The translations under genes were made by a program, and so were the position numbers. 64,000 nt of DNA. Origin: an uncultured Bacteroidota bacterium (GTDB lineage Bacteria > Bacteroidota > Bacteroidia > Bacteroidales > P3). The DNA is taken from NCBI GenBank assembly GCA_902774845.1, contig CACYJU010000007.1, positions 1-64,000 of the forward strand. Reading direction: 5' to 3'. Shown one piece after another: positions 15,427 to 23,225 of this stretch (its first letter is position 1; every line of letters starts with the position of its first letter). Below the pieces are notes generated by a model, which saw only the letters and a list, made by a program, of their open reading frames with translations, ran no database searches and was not told where the DNA came from.

Positions 15427-17418
15427 ATGAAAAAATATTTTGCATTAACCGTTTTATTGTTCAGCACTCTGGCGACCTTCGGACAGGACAAGGTGCTGGA
15501 TTGGAAGCAGCTGATGGATTACAGCTTGTATCCCCAAAGACAGATACGCGGCATCATCTTCGAACCGGGTACGGAGAGGGTGATGTATACGAGAGGTGAC
15601 GAGACCTATGTGTTCGACGGAAAGGTGACGAAGGTGCTCACCCCCGAGCAGAAAGATGAATATGAGGATATGCTGAAGCCCGCGGCAGACAAGCGTGTGG
15701 AGACAAAAGACGGAAGCCTTTATGTGGACAACAAGCTGGTTGAGACCGCCGACGGGTACAACATCGTGCTGGGCGAAAGCGTGCACCGCAACGAGTTCGG
15801 CATCAACAAGGGAATCTTCTGGTCGCCCCGAAAGACGAGGTTGGCCTTCTACCGCATGGATCAGAGCATGGTGAAAGACTACCCCATCGTGAACACCAAA
15901 GCCCGCGAAGCTGAGGCGAAACCGATAAAATACCCTATGGCCGGAATGAAGAGCCACGAGGTCACCATCGGCGTTTACAACACCATAACGATGAAGAAGA
16001 TCTACCTCCAGACACGCAAAGACGAGAGCGTCAAGGAGAAGGAGATGTATCTGACAAACATCGCGTGGAGCCCCGACGAGAAATACATCTATGTGGCGAA
16101 GATAAACAGAGAGCAGAACCACATGTGGATGGAGCAGTACAACTCGACCACGGGCAAACGTGAGAAGGTACTCTTCGAGGAGAAGAACGAAAGGTATGTG
16201 GAGCCTGTTGACGCCATGATCTTCACCCCCAAAGGGGACCAGTTCCTGTGGTTCTCGATGAGAGACGGATACAAACATCTGTATCTCTACAACACCGACG
16301 GAAACCTGGTTCGTCAGGTGACCAAGGGGAAGTTTGAAGTGGAAGGATTCATCGGCTTCGACCAGAGCGGAGAGAACATCTTCGTGTACGCCAACAAAGA
16401 CAACCTCGTGGGACGCGATGCCTACAAGGTGAACTTGAAAAGCGGCAAGATGGAATGCCTGACCAAACCGCGCAACGGGAAGCCCTACGGAACCCACACG
16501 ATAGTGATGAGCGACGACCGCACCCGCTACGTCGACCTCTGGAGCAGCGTGGAGATGCCCACCCGTGCCGACTACCGCATCGTGGGCGGAAGCGGCCCCG
16601 AGAAGACGCTCCACACCTCAGAGAATCCGCTGGAGAAATACGATATGCCCTCATACGACATCGGAACCATCAAGGCGGCAGACGGAGTGACCGACCTGTA
16701 CTACCGACTGATAACGCCTCCGGGAAAGAAGACCGGAAAGAAATACCCGACGTTGGTTTACGTTTATGGCGGCCCCCACTCTCAGCTGGTGACCGACAGC
16801 TGGATGGCTGGAGCAAACCTCTACTTCACCTTCCTCGCTCAGCATGGATATGTGGTGTTCACCCTCGACAACAGAGGTACGGACAACCGCGGATTCGAGT
16901 TCGAAAGCTGCATCCACAGACAGGTGGGACAGAACGAGCTTGCCGATCAGATGGCGGGAGTCGATTTTCTGAAATCGCTGCCTTATGTCGACCAAGACCG
17001 CATCGGAGTGGAAGGATGGAGCTTCGGCGGATTCATGACCATCACGATGAAGCTGGCCCACCCCGAGATTTTCAAGGTGGCTTGCGCCGGAGGTCCTGTG
17101 ATCGACTGGAAATGGTATGAAGTCATGTATGGCGAACGCTATATGGACACCCCGCAGGAGAACCCCGCAGGATATGAGAAAGCATCGCTGCTGAGCAAAG
17201 CGAAAGACCTCGAAGGGAAGCTGCTCATAATTCACGGCTGCGAGGACAACACGGTGGTGTGGCAGCACTCGCTCGAATTCATCGAACGTTGCATCAACAA
17301 CTACAAGCAGGTTGACTATTTCGTCTATCCCCACCATGAGCACAACGTCATGGGCAAAGAGAGGGTACACCTGTATAAGAAGATGTTCGACTACTACGAG
17401 GACTATCTGAAAAAGTGA
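15427..17418 (+). CDS. Dipeptidyl peptidase IV (family S9B)
   Basis: The 663-residue exported peptidase has a signal peptide (MKKYFALTVLLFSTLATFGQ), an N-terminal eight-bladed propeller domain (residues about 30-400) and a C-terminal alpha/beta-hydrolase domain. The nucleophile motif is GWSFGGF, the acid HGCEDNTV and the base HHEHNV. It removes Xaa-Pro or Xaa-Ala dipeptides from peptides in the periplasm or at the surface, supporting amino-acid fermentation along with IorAB and the C69 dipeptidases in this window. Length is a little below that of human DPP4, as in Porphyromonas-type enzymes. Confidence 0.9.
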   Translation: MKKYFALTVLLFSTLATFGQDKVLDWKQLMDYSLYPQRQIRGIIFEPGTERVMYTRGDETYVFDGKVTKVLTPEQKDEYEDMLKPAADKRVETKDGSLYVDNKLVETADGYNIVLGESVHRNEFGINKGIFWSPRKTRLAFYRMDQSMVKDYPIVNTKAREAEAKPIKYPMAGMKSHEVTIGVYNTITMKKIYLQTRKDESVKEKEMYLTNIAWSPDEKYIYVAKINREQNHMWMEQYNSTTGKREKVLFEEKNERYVEPVDAMIFTPKGDQFLWFSMRDGYKHLYLYNTDGNLVRQVTKGKFEVEGFIGFDQSGENIFVYANKDNLVGRDAYKVNLKSGKMECLTKPRNGKPYGTHTIVMSDDRTRYVDLWSSVEMPTRADYRIVGGSGPEKTLHTSENPLEKYDMPSYDIGTIKAADGVTDLYYRLITPPGKKTGKKYPTLVYVYGGPHSQLVTDSWMAGANLYFTFLAQHGYVVFTLDNRGTDNRGFEFESCIHRQVGQNELADQMAGVDFLKSLPYVDQDRIGVEGWSFGGFMTITMKLAHPEIFKVACAGGPVIDWKWYEVMYGERYMDTPQENPAGYEKASLLSKAKDLEGKLLIIHGCEDNTVVWQHSLEFIERCINNYKQVDYFVYPHHEHNVMGKERVHLYKKMFDYYEDYLKK

Positions 17419-17435
17419 CCAGTGAGTCCTCTCCC

Positions 17436-17466
17436 TATCAACATATCAACATTCAACATTCAACCC
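17436..17466 (+). repeat. Tandem array of ATCAACAT-type octamers
   Basis: TATCAACATATCAACATTCAACATTC-type units run up to within a few bases of the riboflavin synthase start. In the sense direction of the downstream gene the array is free of G. Confidence 0.6.
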
Positions 17467-17472
17467 ACAAAC

Positions 17473-18093
17473 ATGTTTACAGGAATAATTGAAACCACCG
17501 CGCGTGTGGTGAAAATAGAGAAAGAGAACAGCAACTATCACTTCACCCTGGAGGTGCCCTTCGGCGACGAGCTCTCCATCGACCAGAGTATGGCGCACGA
17601 CGGATGCTGCCTGACGGTGGTGAAGGTCGACAAAGAGAAGAAGCAGTATGTGGTGACCGCTATGGATGAGACCATGCTGAAGACCAACCTCGGAAGCTGG
17701 CAAGTGGGCACAGAGGTCAACGTGGAGCGTTCGATGCGTATGGACGGACGTTTCGACGGACACATCGTGCAAGGCCATGTCGACCAGACGGCTACCTGCA
17801 CCAAGGTGGTGGACGACAACGGAAGCTGGCGTTTCTATTTCGAATATGACGCGAAGAACGCACCCTCGATAACGGTACCCAAGGGGAGCATCTCAATCAA
17901 CGGAGTAAGCCTGACGGTGGTGGACAGCGAGAAAGGGATGTTCTCGGTGGCGATAATACCTTACACCTACAAGGTGACGAACTTCCACAACTTCAAACCC
18001 GGAACGGTGGTGAACATAGAGTTCGACGTGTTCGGAAAATATGTGCAGCGATTGCTAGAAGAGTACGTCAAGCAGGGAGTGATTGGCAGGTAG
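17473..18093 (+). CDS. ribE: Riboflavin synthase, alpha subunit
   Basis: From ATG at 17473 (MFTGIIETTARVV) the protein has 206 residues with two tandem lumazine-binding barrels; each has a start like FTGIIE/FDGHIVQGHVD and SLTVV-type segments (CCLTVVKV, VSLTVVDS). It dismutates two 6,7-dimethyl-8-ribityllumazine molecules to riboflavin. An in-frame codon at 17422 is upstream but would add a tail encoded by the tandem array, so it is rejected. The gene stands 54 nt after the DPP4 stop. Confidence 0.93.
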   Translation: MFTGIIETTARVVKIEKENSNYHFTLEVPFGDELSIDQSMAHDGCCLTVVKVDKEKKQYVVTAMDETMLKTNLGSWQVGTEVNVERSMRMDGRFDGHIVQGHVDQTATCTKVVDDNGSWRFYFEYDAKNAPSITVPKGSISINGVSLTVVDSEKGMFSVAIIPYTYKVTNFHNFKPGTVVNIEFDVFGKYVQRLLEEYVKQGVIGR

Positions 18094-18152
18094 CGGTTAG
18101 TAGGTAGCAGGTAGAGAACCTTATCAACGTATCAACATATCAACATTTAACA
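18087..18152 (+). repeat. Two adjoining tandem arrays in the glmS leader
   Basis: A GGTAGCRGTTAG/GTAGGTAGCAG word series (18087-18115) is followed by ATCAACGTATCAACATATCAACAT (18122-18152), close in word to the array at 17436-17466. Together they fill most of the gap before the glmS ATG. Confidence 0.6.
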
Positions 18153-18167
18153 TAACTATCAAAAATC

Positions 18168-20030
18168 ATGTGTGGAATAGTAGGATATATCGGGCCTCAG
18201 GAAGCCTACGACATCTTAATCAAAGGACTCCATCGATTAGAATACCGCGGATATGACAGCGCCGGAATAGCGCTGATAAACGGCAACCGAGAGCTTTCGG
18301 TATATAAGGCCAAAGGCAAAGTGTCAGCCCTCGAAGACTCGGTGGCCGACAAAGACACCACCGGCACCATCGGCATCGCCCACACCCGCTGGGCAACGCA
18401 CGGAGAGCCCAATGTGGTGAACGCACACCCCCATTATTCGCAATCCAAAAACCTCGCTCTGGTGCATAACGGCATCATCGAGAACTACAAGACCCTGCGC
18501 GAGGTGCTCATCAAACACGGCTACCATTTCGAGAGCGAGACCGACACCGAAGTGCTGGTCGAGCTGATAGAGTACATGAAAGAGTCGCACGGATGCGACC
18601 TCGTGAGAGCCGTCCATCTGGCGCTGAAGAACGTGGTGGGAGCCTACGCCATAGCCGTGCTCGACAAGACCAACCCCAACCGTCTCATAGCCGCCCGCAA
18701 GGGAAGCCCGCTCATCTTGGGTATCAGCGCAGCGAAGAAAGGCAAAGAGCCCGAGTTCTTCCTCGGAAGCGACGCTACGCCCATCATCGAGTATACCGAC
18801 CAGGTGGTCTATCTGAAAGACGAGGAGATAGCGGTGCTGAACCGCGACGGAAGCTACGAGATAACCAACCTCAGCAACGTGAAGCAGACACCGCAGCTGC
18901 AAACCCTCCAGGTGAGCCTGGACGAGCTGGAGAAAGGCGGCTATCCGCACTTCATGCTGAAAGAGATCTTCGAGCAACCCAAGGCTATGCGCACCTGCAT
19001 AGGAAGCCGTATCGACAAGCGGCACAAGGACGTCATACTGAGCGGCATCATCGACCATAAGGACAAGTTCCTCAACGCACGCCGCATCATCATCTGCGCC
19101 TGCGGCACCTCGTGGCACGCAGCCTTGATAGGCAAGTATTTCATCGAGGAGGCGGCACATATACCCGTCGAGGTGGAGTATGCCTCGGAGTTCCGCTACC
19201 GCAATCCCGTCATCTTCCCCGACGACGTGATGATAGCTGTGTCGCAGTCGGGCGAGACGGCCGACACGCTCGCAGCCATAAAGCTGGCCAAAGAGAAGGG
19301 CGCGTTCATCTACGGAGTGTGCAACGTGATAGGATCGTCGATAGCGCGCGAGGCCGAGTCGGGCACCTATATCCACGTCGGCCCTGAAATCGGTGTAGCC
19401 TCGACCAAAGCCTTCACCGGACAGGTGATAACCATTTCGCTCATAGGTCTCGCCATAGCCAAGGAGAAGAAGACCCTAAGCGACGAGACATACACGATGC
19501 TCGTCGACGAGCTGAACGCCATACCCGAGAAGATGCAGTGGACGCTGGACAACAACAAAGGCATCGACAACTTCGCGCAGATGTTCACCTACTGCAAAAA
19601 CTTCATATACCTTGGACGCGGCTACAACTACCCCGTAGCCTTGGAGGGCGCCTTGAAGCTGAAAGAGATAAGCTACATCCATGCCGAAGGCTATCCCGCA
19701 GCCGAGATGAAGCACGGCCCCATCGCGCTGGTGGACGAGGAGATGCCGGTGGTGGTGATTGCACCGAAACGCGGAATGTACGACAAGGTGGTGAGTAACA
19801 TCCAGGAGATAAAATCACGCAAAGGAAAGATTATCTCGGTGGTTACCGAAGGCGACGAGACGGTACGCGCGTTGAGCGACTACTGTTTCGTGATACCCGA
19901 CACGCGCGACTGCTTCGTGCCGTTGCTGGCGGTACTGCCGTTGCAGCTGCTGTCGTACTATGTGGCCGTTGCCAAAGGACGCAACGTCGACCAACCCCGC
20001 AACCTCGCGAAGAGCGTGACCGTGGAGTAG
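18168..20030 (+). CDS. glmS: Glutamine--fructose-6-phosphate aminotransferase
   Basis: The 620-residue protein starts MCGIVGYIGPQ, so Cys2 becomes the Ntn nucleophile of the glutaminase domain (HTRWATHGEP and NGIIENY follow). Two SIS isomerase domains fill the C-terminal half (CGTSWHAALIGKY, SQSGETADT, LGRGYNYPVALEGALKLKE). It makes glucosamine-6-phosphate for peptidoglycan and LPS. Length is standard. No glmS ribozyme is seen in the leader, which is occupied by tandem arrays. A hairpin shared with the converging acyltransferase gene ends the unit. Confidence 0.95.
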   Translation: MCGIVGYIGPQEAYDILIKGLHRLEYRGYDSAGIALINGNRELSVYKAKGKVSALEDSVADKDTTGTIGIAHTRWATHGEPNVVNAHPHYSQSKNLALVHNGIIENYKTLREVLIKHGYHFESETDTEVLVELIEYMKESHGCDLVRAVHLALKNVVGAYAIAVLDKTNPNRLIAARKGSPLILGISAAKKGKEPEFFLGSDATPIIEYTDQVVYLKDEEIAVLNRDGSYEITNLSNVKQTPQLQTLQVSLDELEKGGYPHFMLKEIFEQPKAMRTCIGSRIDKRHKDVILSGIIDHKDKFLNARRIIICACGTSWHAALIGKYFIEEAAHIPVEVEYASEFRYRNPVIFPDDVMIAVSQSGETADTLAAIKLAKEKGAFIYGVCNVIGSSIAREAESGTYIHVGPEIGVASTKAFTGQVITISLIGLAIAKEKKTLSDETYTMLVDELNAIPEKMQWTLDNNKGIDNFAQMFTYCKNFIYLGRGYNYPVALEGALKLKEISYIHAEGYPAAEMKHGPIALVDEEMPVVVIAPKRGMYDKVVSNIQEIKSRKGKIISVVTEGDETVRALSDYCFVIPDTRDCFVPLLAVLPLQLLSYYVAVAKGRNVDQPRNLAKSVTVE

Positions 20031-20042
20031 GCAGATGTCTTG

Positions 20043-20060
20043 AAGCTGTTTCTAACAGCC
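20043..20060. terminator. Bidirectional hairpin between glmS and the acyltransferase gene
   Basis: GCTGTT-TCT-AACAGC forms a short stem between two converging stop codons. The flanking sequence is only weakly T-rich, so terminator strength is uncertain. Confidence 0.4.
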
Positions 20061-20062
20061 CG

Positions 20063-21181
20063 TTAATTTCTTACTGCGCAGGCGTATATTTCAAGGAAAT
20101 ACCTGCGCAGTTTTTGTGTGTCGAGGTTCGGGTTCTCAGCCAGCACCTCGTCGAGGCGCCGTGAGAAGGTCTCGTATTGCGACGGAGTGTATTTCTCGGC
20201 ATACTTCCTGCTGCCGTTCATCATGTCGTAGGCAATGAAGTTGTTCGGCGAGAGATGGTAGCCGCCGTTGATGCGGCTGTCGAGCAACGCGGCCATAGCG
20301 ATGCAAAAGTCGTTGCGGTTGGTGGGGAAGTTGGATATCTCGTCGAGCGATATGGGTGTTCCGATGGTGAGGTGCACCTCGCCTTTCGGCTGCACGATAC
20401 CCGTGACGATACTGTTCAGGTCCTCGTTCTTCGATTTCACATATTCCCCGTTTTCCGACTTGCAGAGCTCGATAGCCTTGAGGCTGTCGCAAGGTTCCCA
20501 CTCGTACGAAATCGAAAGCGGCACGATATTGAGGGCGTTGTACCCCTGCACGATATCCCTGTGGGGCGACTGCATGCCCAGCATCTTTATCAGCGCCGGG
20601 TCAGTGAGGTCGTATCCGTCCTTGGTGCGTCCCCCACGCTGTGCAATCCATATCGACTCGTTGTCCTGGAGTATGGAGTGGTTGATATAGTCAGAGAGGT
20701 GCAGCATCGAAGCGTAGAATTGCTTGGCTGTGCCGGCACGCTCGGTGCGGAACATCTTGTTGCACAACCCCAGCTCACGCAGGAATTCATTCTTCATCAG
20801 GTTCGAGCCAAAGGTGATGCGGGTGGTCGACATCCCGTGGGTGTCGAGTATGCATTGCAGCAGGTAGGCGTCGAGCACGATGTCACGATGGTTGGAGATA
20901 TAGAGGTAGGCCTTGTGTGGGTCGATGTTTTCGAGGCCCGAGAAGGAGAAAGAAGTCATGGTCTTTTCTATGACCACCTTCATGCCCTCCACCATGATCT
21001 CGTGCTGCAGCTGCGCCGTGCTTTCTATGGCGAGGAGATGCTTGACGAAGTCCTCGAACGAGCAGTCGGGGAAAGCGTAACTCACTATCGATTTCAGCTC
21101 GTCGTACTTTACAATACGGGTCATCGCCTCGCGCATCTCGGAGTCGGTATAGTGGCGTATGTCGTCGAAACAGGTATTCAT
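20063..21181 (-). CDS. PlsC/PlsB-like acyltransferase
   Basis: The 372-residue protein has an acyltransferase core: NHRDIVLDAYLLQC in place of the classic NHxSxxD (the acidic residue after His is shifted), FGSNLMKNEFLRELG, and QRGGRTKDGYD for the EGxR block. It probably acylates a glycerol-phosphate-type or lipid acceptor. Two nucleotides separate it from the upstream PaaK-like ligase, so the pair works as a unit: one activates an acid, the other transfers it (inference). Both run in the same direction as the pigment operon beyond the island. The exact substrate is unknown. Confidence 0.7.
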   Translation of the reverse strand: MNTCFDDIRHYTDSEMREAMTRIVKYDELKSIVSYAFPDCSFEDFVKHLLAIESTAQLQHEIMVEGMKVVIEKTMTSFSFSGLENIDPHKAYLYISNHRDIVLDAYLLQCILDTHGMSTTRITFGSNLMKNEFLRELGLCNKMFRTERAGTAKQFYASMLHLSDYINHSILQDNESIWIAQRGGRTKDGYDLTDPALIKMLGMQSPHRDIVQGYNALNIVPLSISYEWEPCDSLKAIELCKSENGEYVKSKNEDLNSIVTGIVQPKGEVHLTIGTPISLDEISNFPTNRNDFCIAMAALLDSRINGGYHLSPNNFIAYDMMNGSRKYAEKYTPSQYETFSRRLDEVLAENPNLDTQKLRRYFLEIYACAVRN

Positions 21182-21183
21182 GG

Positions 21184-22479
21184 TTATTTGCGTTTTCTCT
21201 CGTCGATAAACTTGATAGGTTTTCTGCTTTGAGGCGGGAAGATGATGCGGCGGAGGTTGTCGTCCGAGAGCACCTCGATGTCGGGAGCCACACGTATGCG
21301 AGAGCGGAAACTGTCCTTGAGCTCTTTCACCACGTCAGCGTCCTGACCGCTGCTGAGGCTTATCTTCACCAGCACGTCGTCGGTGCCAGCGTCGTTCGTG
21401 CCCACCACCACGCAGTAGTTCTCCACATAGCTGCAGTTGTCCAGCACGTCGTTTATTGCCGGAGGATAGAGTGTGGTGCCCTTCAGCTTTATCATATTGT
21501 TCTTTCGACCCACGAGAGGCGAGAGACGATAGGAGTTGCGGCCGCAACGGCATTGCTCCGTATGTTTGGCCGCCATATCGCCCGTGCGGAAACGCAGCAG
21601 AGGCATAGCCTCCACGCCCAGGGTGGTCACCACCACCTCCCCCACTTCGCCGTCGGGCACAGGACGGTTGTCCTCGCCTATGATCTCCACGATTATCAGC
21701 TCCGGATGCACATGACCGCCGCAGCCGAAAGGACACTCCGAGAAGGTGGCGCCCATCTCGGTCGAAGAGTAGGTGGCGAAGAGGTCCACATCCCATTTCT
21801 CCTTTATGCGGCGCCCCAGCAGGTTGAGCGAGAAATCCTGCTCACGAAGGCCCTCGCCAATGCCTATTATGCGCTTCACGCTACTGCCGCGATAGTCGAT
21901 GCCGTGCTCGTCGGCATACTGCAGCAGCTTAAGTATGAACGACGGCACACACATGAGAGTGTCGGGTTGCAGGCGACGGATGGTGTCCCACTGCAGCTCA
22001 GGGATGCCGTTGCCCACGCGTATGACCGACGCGCCCATCTCGCGGATGCCGAGGAAATAAGCCAAACCCGCCATAAAGCGCTTGTCGAGGGTGGTCATAA
22101 GCTGGACGATATTGCCAGGTTTCAAGCCAGCGCACTCGAACGACTTCCTTTCGTTGTAAGCCAGACGCTGGAGGTCTTTCTCCGTGCAGCCGAAGGTCAC
22201 AGGGTCGCCAAGGGTGCCGGAAGTGGTGATATAGTCGATAATCTTCTCCTTAGGGCAGCAGCGGAAGTCGTCGTTATACAGTTGCAGGTCTTTCTTTTCG
22301 GTGAAAGGGATGTTCGTCAGGTCCTCAATATGACGTACGGCGTCGATATCGATGCCCGCCTGAGAGAAAAGGCGCTGATAGTAGGGCGAATTACCTTTGA
22401 GGTAAGCGAGAGCCTTGACCAGCAAGTCATCCTGGAAAGCTTTTATATCATCGCGCGACTGAAATTCAATATCTTTCAT
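21184..22479 (-). CDS. Phenylacetate-CoA-ligase-like adenylate-forming enzyme
   Basis: This 431-residue PaaK-family protein has the N-terminal helix bundle (YLKGNSPYYQRLFSQAG), the phosphate loop YITTSGTLGDPVTFG, GIGEGLREQ, TYSSTEMG and the hinge FRTGDM. The cysteines in SECPFGCGG and TEQCRCGRNSY may bind a metal. PaaK relatives load aryl or acyl acids onto CoA or ACP. Paired with an acyltransferase and reading toward it, it is the nearest candidate in the window for activating the aromatic starter of the pigment pathway, though the accessory island lies between. That link is inference. Confidence 0.72.
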   Translation of the reverse strand: MKDIEFQSRDDIKAFQDDLLVKALAYLKGNSPYYQRLFSQAGIDIDAVRHIEDLTNIPFTEKKDLQLYNDDFRCCPKEKIIDYITTSGTLGDPVTFGCTEKDLQRLAYNERKSFECAGLKPGNIVQLMTTLDKRFMAGLAYFLGIREMGASVIRVGNGIPELQWDTIRRLQPDTLMCVPSFILKLLQYADEHGIDYRGSSVKRIIGIGEGLREQDFSLNLLGRRIKEKWDVDLFATYSSTEMGATFSECPFGCGGHVHPELIIVEIIGEDNRPVPDGEVGEVVVTTLGVEAMPLLRFRTGDMAAKHTEQCRCGRNSYRLSPLVGRKNNMIKLKGTTLYPPAINDVLDNCSYVENYCVVVGTNDAGTDDVLVKISLSSGQDADVVKELKDSFRSRIRVAPDIEVLSDDNLRRIIFPPQSRKPIKFIDERKRK

Positions 22480-22533
22480 GTGGTTTTAGTACAGTAAAGG
22501 TTTGCAAAAGTACGAATAAAAATTTAAAACGAC

Positions 22534-22566
22534 GAAAGCCGAGGCCCTCTGGTGGTCTCGGCTTTA
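22534..22566 (-). terminator. Hairpin terminator at the island edge
   Basis: AAAGCCGAG and CTCGGCTTT form a perfect 9-bp stem around a 15-nt loop. On the minus strand it is followed by TCGTCGTTTTAAATTTTT. It closes whatever is transcribed from the island side and isolates the ligase gene. Confidence 0.6.
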
Positions 22567-22589
22567 CGGCTTATAGGTTGAAAGAGCTC

Positions 22590-22700
22590 TTACTTGGCAG
22601 GCTCCCACTTGCAGCGGACGGGCGACACGATGGCACCCTCCTTCGCCCGCTTCTTCCGCCGTATGAAAGGCAGCACCCCAAAAGAATACAGAAATTCCAC
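22590..22700 (-). other. Small open frame or gene remnant (about 36 residues)
   Basis: A minus-strand frame ending at 22590 encodes VEFLYSFGVLPFIRR followed by a basic, gene-like tail ending CKWEPAK. It has no ATG; GTG at 22700 is the nearest start, and the frame stays open upstream into the next gene in another phase. A terminator hairpin follows at the right distance. It may be a small protein or the C-terminal relic of a gene broken when the island arrived. I cannot name a family. Confidence 0.25.
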
Positions 22701-22744
22701 ATTCAGCCACCAGCGACGTTGATTTTTTTCAAAGAACGCGCAAG

Positions 22745-22781
22745 CCCCCTCTCTAACCAGAGAGGGGGTCGGGGGGTGAGT
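22745..22781. repeat. Dispersed hairpin repeat, copy 1
   Basis: CCCCCTCTCT-AACC-AGAGAGGGGG followed by TCGGGGGGTGAGTC closely matches the element at 61982-62016. Here it overlaps the stop codon of the 22753-23163 gene. Confidence 0.7.
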
Positions 22782-23163
22782 CTTTTCTCTTCTTCTTCTC
22801 CACGTTAATCGGCGTGCTGTGGGGGAAGGCTATGCTGTAGGCGGCATCCAGCGCTTTAAGGTTCACCTTCCGCATCCCTATCCCCAGCCTTACGGACACC
22901 ACCGCCCGCAGAAACTCGCGGCTCGTGCGTGGATACAACGCTGGTGGCGGGATAATGTCTAATCCGTATATCTGCTCCTCGTCGACCACCGTCTTGCTGC
23001 ACACCTCCCAGACGAAATCGTCTGTCGCCTCGCTTCCGAACCACGAGGTCAGCACCCTCCGCGCGCAGAATCTGCGGTATTGCATCCCGAGGAGCCGTCT
23101 CGTGCGCTCCAGCCGTAGCCAGAGCTGCACGAAACATTCCTGATTGTTCTCTATCGTAATCAT
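22753..23163 (-). CDS. Hypothetical protein, island gene
   Basis: This 136-residue protein is rich in Arg and aromatic residues (LWLRLERTRRLLGMQYRRFCARRVLTSWFG), lacks a signal peptide and looks globular and helical. I do not recognise a family. The last residues, DSPPDPLSG, are encoded by a dispersed hairpin repeat that continues past the stop, so the natural C-terminus was probably replaced. It is 62 nt downstream of the primase-like gene in the same direction, with a 30-bp direct repeat in the gap, and may form one transcript with it. Confidence 0.6.
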   Translation of the reverse strand: MITIENNQECFVQLWLRLERTRRLLGMQYRRFCARRVLTSWFGSEATDDFVWEVCSKTVVDEEQIYGLDIIPPPALYPRTSREFLRAVVSVRLGIGMRKVNLKALDAAYSIAFPHSTPINVEKKKRKDSPPDPLSG

Positions 23164-23185
23164 ATCCGAAATCCAATTTTGAAAA

Positions 23186-23215
23186 TGACTAATGACTAAT
23201 GACTAAAATGACTGA
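23186..23215 (+). repeat. 30-bp direct repeat, left copy
   Basis: The sequence is made of AATGACT heptamers ending in AAAATGACTGA and is identical over 30 bp to 30327-30356. The two copies bracket about 7.1 kb of accessory genes. Confidence 0.65.
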
Positions 23216-23225
23216 TGCCGATATA

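Noticed and set aside
18094-18167. glmS ribozyme in the glmS leader
   Set aside because: The gap is only 74 nt and filled by tandem arrays; no ribozyme core is visible.
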